8,857 nucleotides of DNA. It comes from a bacterium (lineage in GTDB: Bacteria > Bacteroidota > Bacteroidia > B-17B0 > Aurantibacillaceae). Positions 6,863 through 8,857 of this stretch are shown in pieces. A program made the position numbers and the translations under genes. The notes below the pieces were generated by a model. That model was given only the letters and a program-made list of their open reading frames with translations, was not told the origin of the DNA and ran no database searches. The DNA lies in NCBI GenBank assembly GCA_027364695.1, contig DAHXOV010000292.1, forward strand, positions 1 through 8,857. Reading direction: 5' to 3'. Position 1 is the first letter of the stretch. Each line of letters starts with the position of its first letter.

Positions 6863-8161
6863 TTACAAACTCCAATAATAAATATTTTTTATTCTGTTTT
6901 TGTATATACCTTTCACATCTACAAGCAATCCTTTGGGTTCAAGTAATGTTTTGAAGTCATCTTCTGTCAAAGACAAATACTCCTTATGATTTACAGCCAC
7001 AATAACAGCATCATATTTATGCTTTTGAATGTTCTCTCTTAAACTCAATCCATATTCATGTTTCACTTCATCATTATCAGCATGCGGGTCCACTATATCT
7101 ACATTAATAGAATACGATTGGAGTTCTTTCACAATATCTGCTACTTTACTGTTTCTGATATCCGACACATTTTCTTTAAAGGTAAAACCCATAACAAGCA
7201 CTTTGACATCACGTGGATTTTTTCCTGCAGCTATCATTTTTTTCACTGTGTTTTTTGCTATATAAAAACCCATACTGTCATTCACATATCTGCCACTATT
7301 GATGATTTTAGCATGGTATCCGAGTGATTCTGCTTTGTAGGTTAAGTAATAAGGATCTACACCAATACAATGCCCACCTACCAGACCAGGATAAAATTTC
7401 AGGAAATTCCATTTTGTTCCTGCGGCTTCTAATACATCATAAGTATTGATATCCATTCTTGAAAATATAATAGAAAGTTCATTCATCAGCGCTATATTGA
7501 CATCTCTTTGAGTATTTTCAATGATTTTAGCAGCTTCGGCTACCTTGATGCTCTTTGCTTTAAATACACCTGGTTCAACAATGATTTTATACACTTCAGA
7601 TATTTCTTCTAAACTTTCTTTGTCACACCCTGATACTACTTTAATGATTTTTGTGATGGTATGTTCTTTATCACCAGGGTTGATCCTTTCGGGAGAGTAG
7701 CCCACTTTAAAATCTTCGCAAAATTTTAATCCTGATTCTTTTTCCAATACAGGAACGCAATCATCTTCGGTGCAGCCCGGATATACGGTTGATTCAAATA
7801 CTACATAATCTCCTTTCTTCAAAACATTTCCTACCGTCTTACACGCAGAAAGCAAAGGCTTAAGCTCAGGTAAATTATGGTCATCTATGGGTGTAGGTAC
7901 GGCTACTATAAAAAAATGTGCTTTTTTTAGATCGGATGGATCAGAAGTAAAATGAATATCTGAATGATCAAATTCTTGGGATGGAAGTTCGTGACTCGGA
8001 TCTGTTTTTTCCCTCATCATTTTTATTCTCTCATCATTGATATCAAATCCAATCACTTTTACTTTTTTTGCAAAGGCAAGAGCAATAGGCAGACCAACAT
8101 AGCCCAGTCCAATAACAGCAAGGCTTTTTTTCTTATTCAAAATATCTTTTGAAATACTCAT
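6863..8161 (-). CDS. Nucleotide-sugar 6-dehydrogenase, TviB/WbpO type (UDP-HexNAc to UDP-HexNAcA)
   Basis: This 432-residue NAD-dependent cytoplasmic enzyme oxidises C6 of a UDP-N-acetylhexosamine to the uronic acid in two steps. The N-terminal Rossmann domain shows AVIGLGYVGLP (15-25) with Asp40 binding the NAD ribose. PTPIDDHNLPEL (89-100) and FESTVYPGCTE (122-132) are family motifs. The central AEAAKIIENTQRDVNIALMNE (208-228) carries the conserved Lys212. The catalytic cysteine is Cys265 in GLVGGHCIGVDPYYLTYKA (259-277). That GLVGGHCIGVDPYYL version, preceded by TKWNF, fits TviB/WbpO/Cap5L better than WbpA or plain UDP-glucose dehydrogenase. The UDP-binding C-terminal domain follows (about 318-432), with MGFTFKENVSDIRNSK. 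UDP-GlcNAc and UDP-GalNAc cannot be told apart by eye. An AGGAG lies only one base before the ATG, unusually close. The gene follows the oxidoreductase by 16 bases, so the two share an operon. Confidence 0.92.
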   Translation of the reverse strand: MSISKDILNKKKSLAVIGLGYVGLPIALAFAKKVKVIGFDINDERIKMMREKTDPSHELPSQEFDHSDIHFTSDPSDLKKAHFFIVAVPTPIDDHNLPELKPLLSACKTVGNVLKKGDYVVFESTVYPGCTEDDCVPVLEKESGLKFCEDFKVGYSPERINPGDKEHTITKIIKVVSGCDKESLEEISEVYKIIVEPGVFKAKSIKVAEAAKIIENTQRDVNIALMNELSIIFSRMDINTYDVLEAAGTKWNFLKFYPGLVGGHCIGVDPYYLTYKAESLGYHAKIINSGRYVNDSMGFYIAKNTVKKMIAAGKNPRDVKVLVMGFTFKENVSDIRNSKVADIVKELQSYSINVDIVDPHADNDEVKHEYGLSLRENIQKHKYDAVIVAVNHKEYLSLTEDDFKTLLEPKGLLVDVKGIYKNRIKNIYYWSL

Positions 8162-8177
8162 ACTCCTGATTTTTAAT

Positions 8178-8857
8178 TTATTCTGATTTTCTTCTATATG
8201 TTTGGAAGGATGCTTTTAGGTTCTTTAAAACTTGTGTGGGTCTGAGTTCGTATATCCTTTCAATGATATTGACCACTTTTAGCCCTTCTATGGCATTGGT
8301 AGTAGCAGAATGATTCCCTGTAAGAGTTTCTATTACATTTTCAATTACAAAGTGATGGTTGTTGGCAGAACCCTTATAGGCACCATAATCATTCGCAGGA
8401 TTGGTAGGAGGTAATTCAGGCATTGTATAATTTTTTATATAACAATATTCTATTTTATCCATGTATTGTCCACCTGTTTTTACTGAACCATTGCTGCCAA
8501 TTACAGTAATAGATGATTCCATGTTTTTATCCCATACAGCGGTAGAGTAGTTGATGCAACCTATACCATTATTTACAAATTCAAATTGGACAAAACCACT
8601 GTCTTCAAAATCCGTGAGATGCTGGTGGTTAAAATCAGCGAAGATGGCTTTGATATTTTTAATGTCACCAAAAATCCAGTAAAGCAGGTCAATCCAATGT
8701 GAAAATTGAGTAAATAGTGTGCCGCCATCTAATGTTTGTGTCCCTTTCCAATTTTTACCTGTATAATATCTTTCGTCTCTGTTCCAATAGCAGTTGAGTT
8801 GCACTATGTAAATATCTCCGATGATTTTTTTATCTACCATTTCTTTCAACCATATAG
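8178..8857 (-). CDS. Gfo/Idh/MocA-family oxidoreductase, N-terminus beyond the right edge (partial)
   Basis: The visible 225 complete residues are the C-terminal substrate domain of an NAD(P)-dependent sugar oxidoreductase. The frame is open to the window edge: TTG 8847-8849 is preceded by codons for Ile-Trp, and IWLKEMVDKKIIGDIY is the usual start of the second domain. TTG is therefore not the true start. The Rossmann fold and the EKP motif, about 100-130 residues, lie outside. Visible hallmarks are CYWNRDERYYTGKNWKGTQ followed by LDGGTLFTQFSHWIDLLYW, with the conserved His encoded at 8697-8699. The RDxxYY...W(K/R)GT...LDGG pattern is that of WbpB/WlbA-like enzymes, which oxidise C3 of UDP-GlcNAcA. 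This agrees with the dehydrogenase gene 16 bases downstream. The family call is firm; the WbpB-like role is inferred. The stop is at 8178-8180. Confidence 0.85.
   Translation of the reverse strand, partial: IWLKEMVDKKIIGDIYIVQLNCYWNRDERYYTGKNWKGTQTLDGGTLFTQFSHWIDLLYWIFGDIKNIKAIFADFNHQHLTDFEDSGFVQFEFVNNGIGCINYSTAVWDKNMESSITVIGSNGSVKTGGQYMDKIEYCYIKNYTMPELPPTNPANDYGAYKGSANNHHFVIENVIETLTGNHSATTNAIEGLKVVNIIERIYELRPTQVLKNLKASFQTYRRKSE

Noticed and set aside
7029..7327. Plus-strand frames opposite the dehydrogenase (also 7964-8152)
   Set aside because: They are shadows of the conserved nucleotide-sugar dehydrogenase on the other strand, with no motifs.
8847..8849. TTG as start of the oxidoreductase
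   Set aside because: The frame continues to the window edge, and the residues there fit the middle of a Gfo/Idh protein whose Rossmann domain is missing.

Overview
The window is AT-rich (roughly 27-37% GC in short stretches counted by hand) and looks like chromosomal DNA of a Bacteroidota bacterium. The evidence is the weak or absent Shine-Dalgarno sites, a good match to the Bacteroidota -7 promoter box (TAnnTTTG) before one gene, and the protein families present. These include a PafA-type alkaline phosphatase, a methyltransferase/GT2 fusion tail, an LpxL-type acyltransferase and a double-length D-Ala-D-Ala ligase. A finer placement, for example in Chitinophagales, is a guess. I see no tRNA, rRNA, CRISPR, insertion sequence or phage gene.

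Layout, left to right. (1) Positions 1-1746, plus strand: the 3' part of a GT2 glycosyltransferase gene whose frame runs off the left edge, then an LpxL/HtrB-family lipid acyltransferase, joined by a 1-base TAATG overlap. Together they suggest glycolipid or envelope-lipid synthesis. (2) Positions 1846-3537, plus: a secreted PafA-like alkaline phosphatase with every expected metal and catalytic residue visible. (3) Positions 3640-6806, plus: an 899-residue protein made of two complete Ddl-type ATP-grasp halves, followed with an ATGA overlap by shikimate kinase (aroK). (4) Positions 6863-8857, minus: a TviB/WbpO-type nucleotide-sugar 6-dehydrogenase preceded in the same operon by a Gfo/Idh/MocA oxidoreductase that runs off the right edge. 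This pair probably makes an activated amino-sugar uronic acid for a surface polysaccharide. The two strands converge at 6807-6862.

Most of the window therefore serves the cell envelope: lipid modification, peptidoglycan precursor synthesis and surface-polysaccharide sugar supply. Periplasmic phosphate scavenging and aromatic biosynthesis complete the set. No wholly new system is evident. The most unusual object is the tandem Ddl fusion. Its two halves have diverged at different active-site positions, and the C-terminal half carries Phe where canonical Ddl has the omega-loop Tyr. In known ligases that change is linked to D-Ala-D-lactate (depsipeptide) formation.
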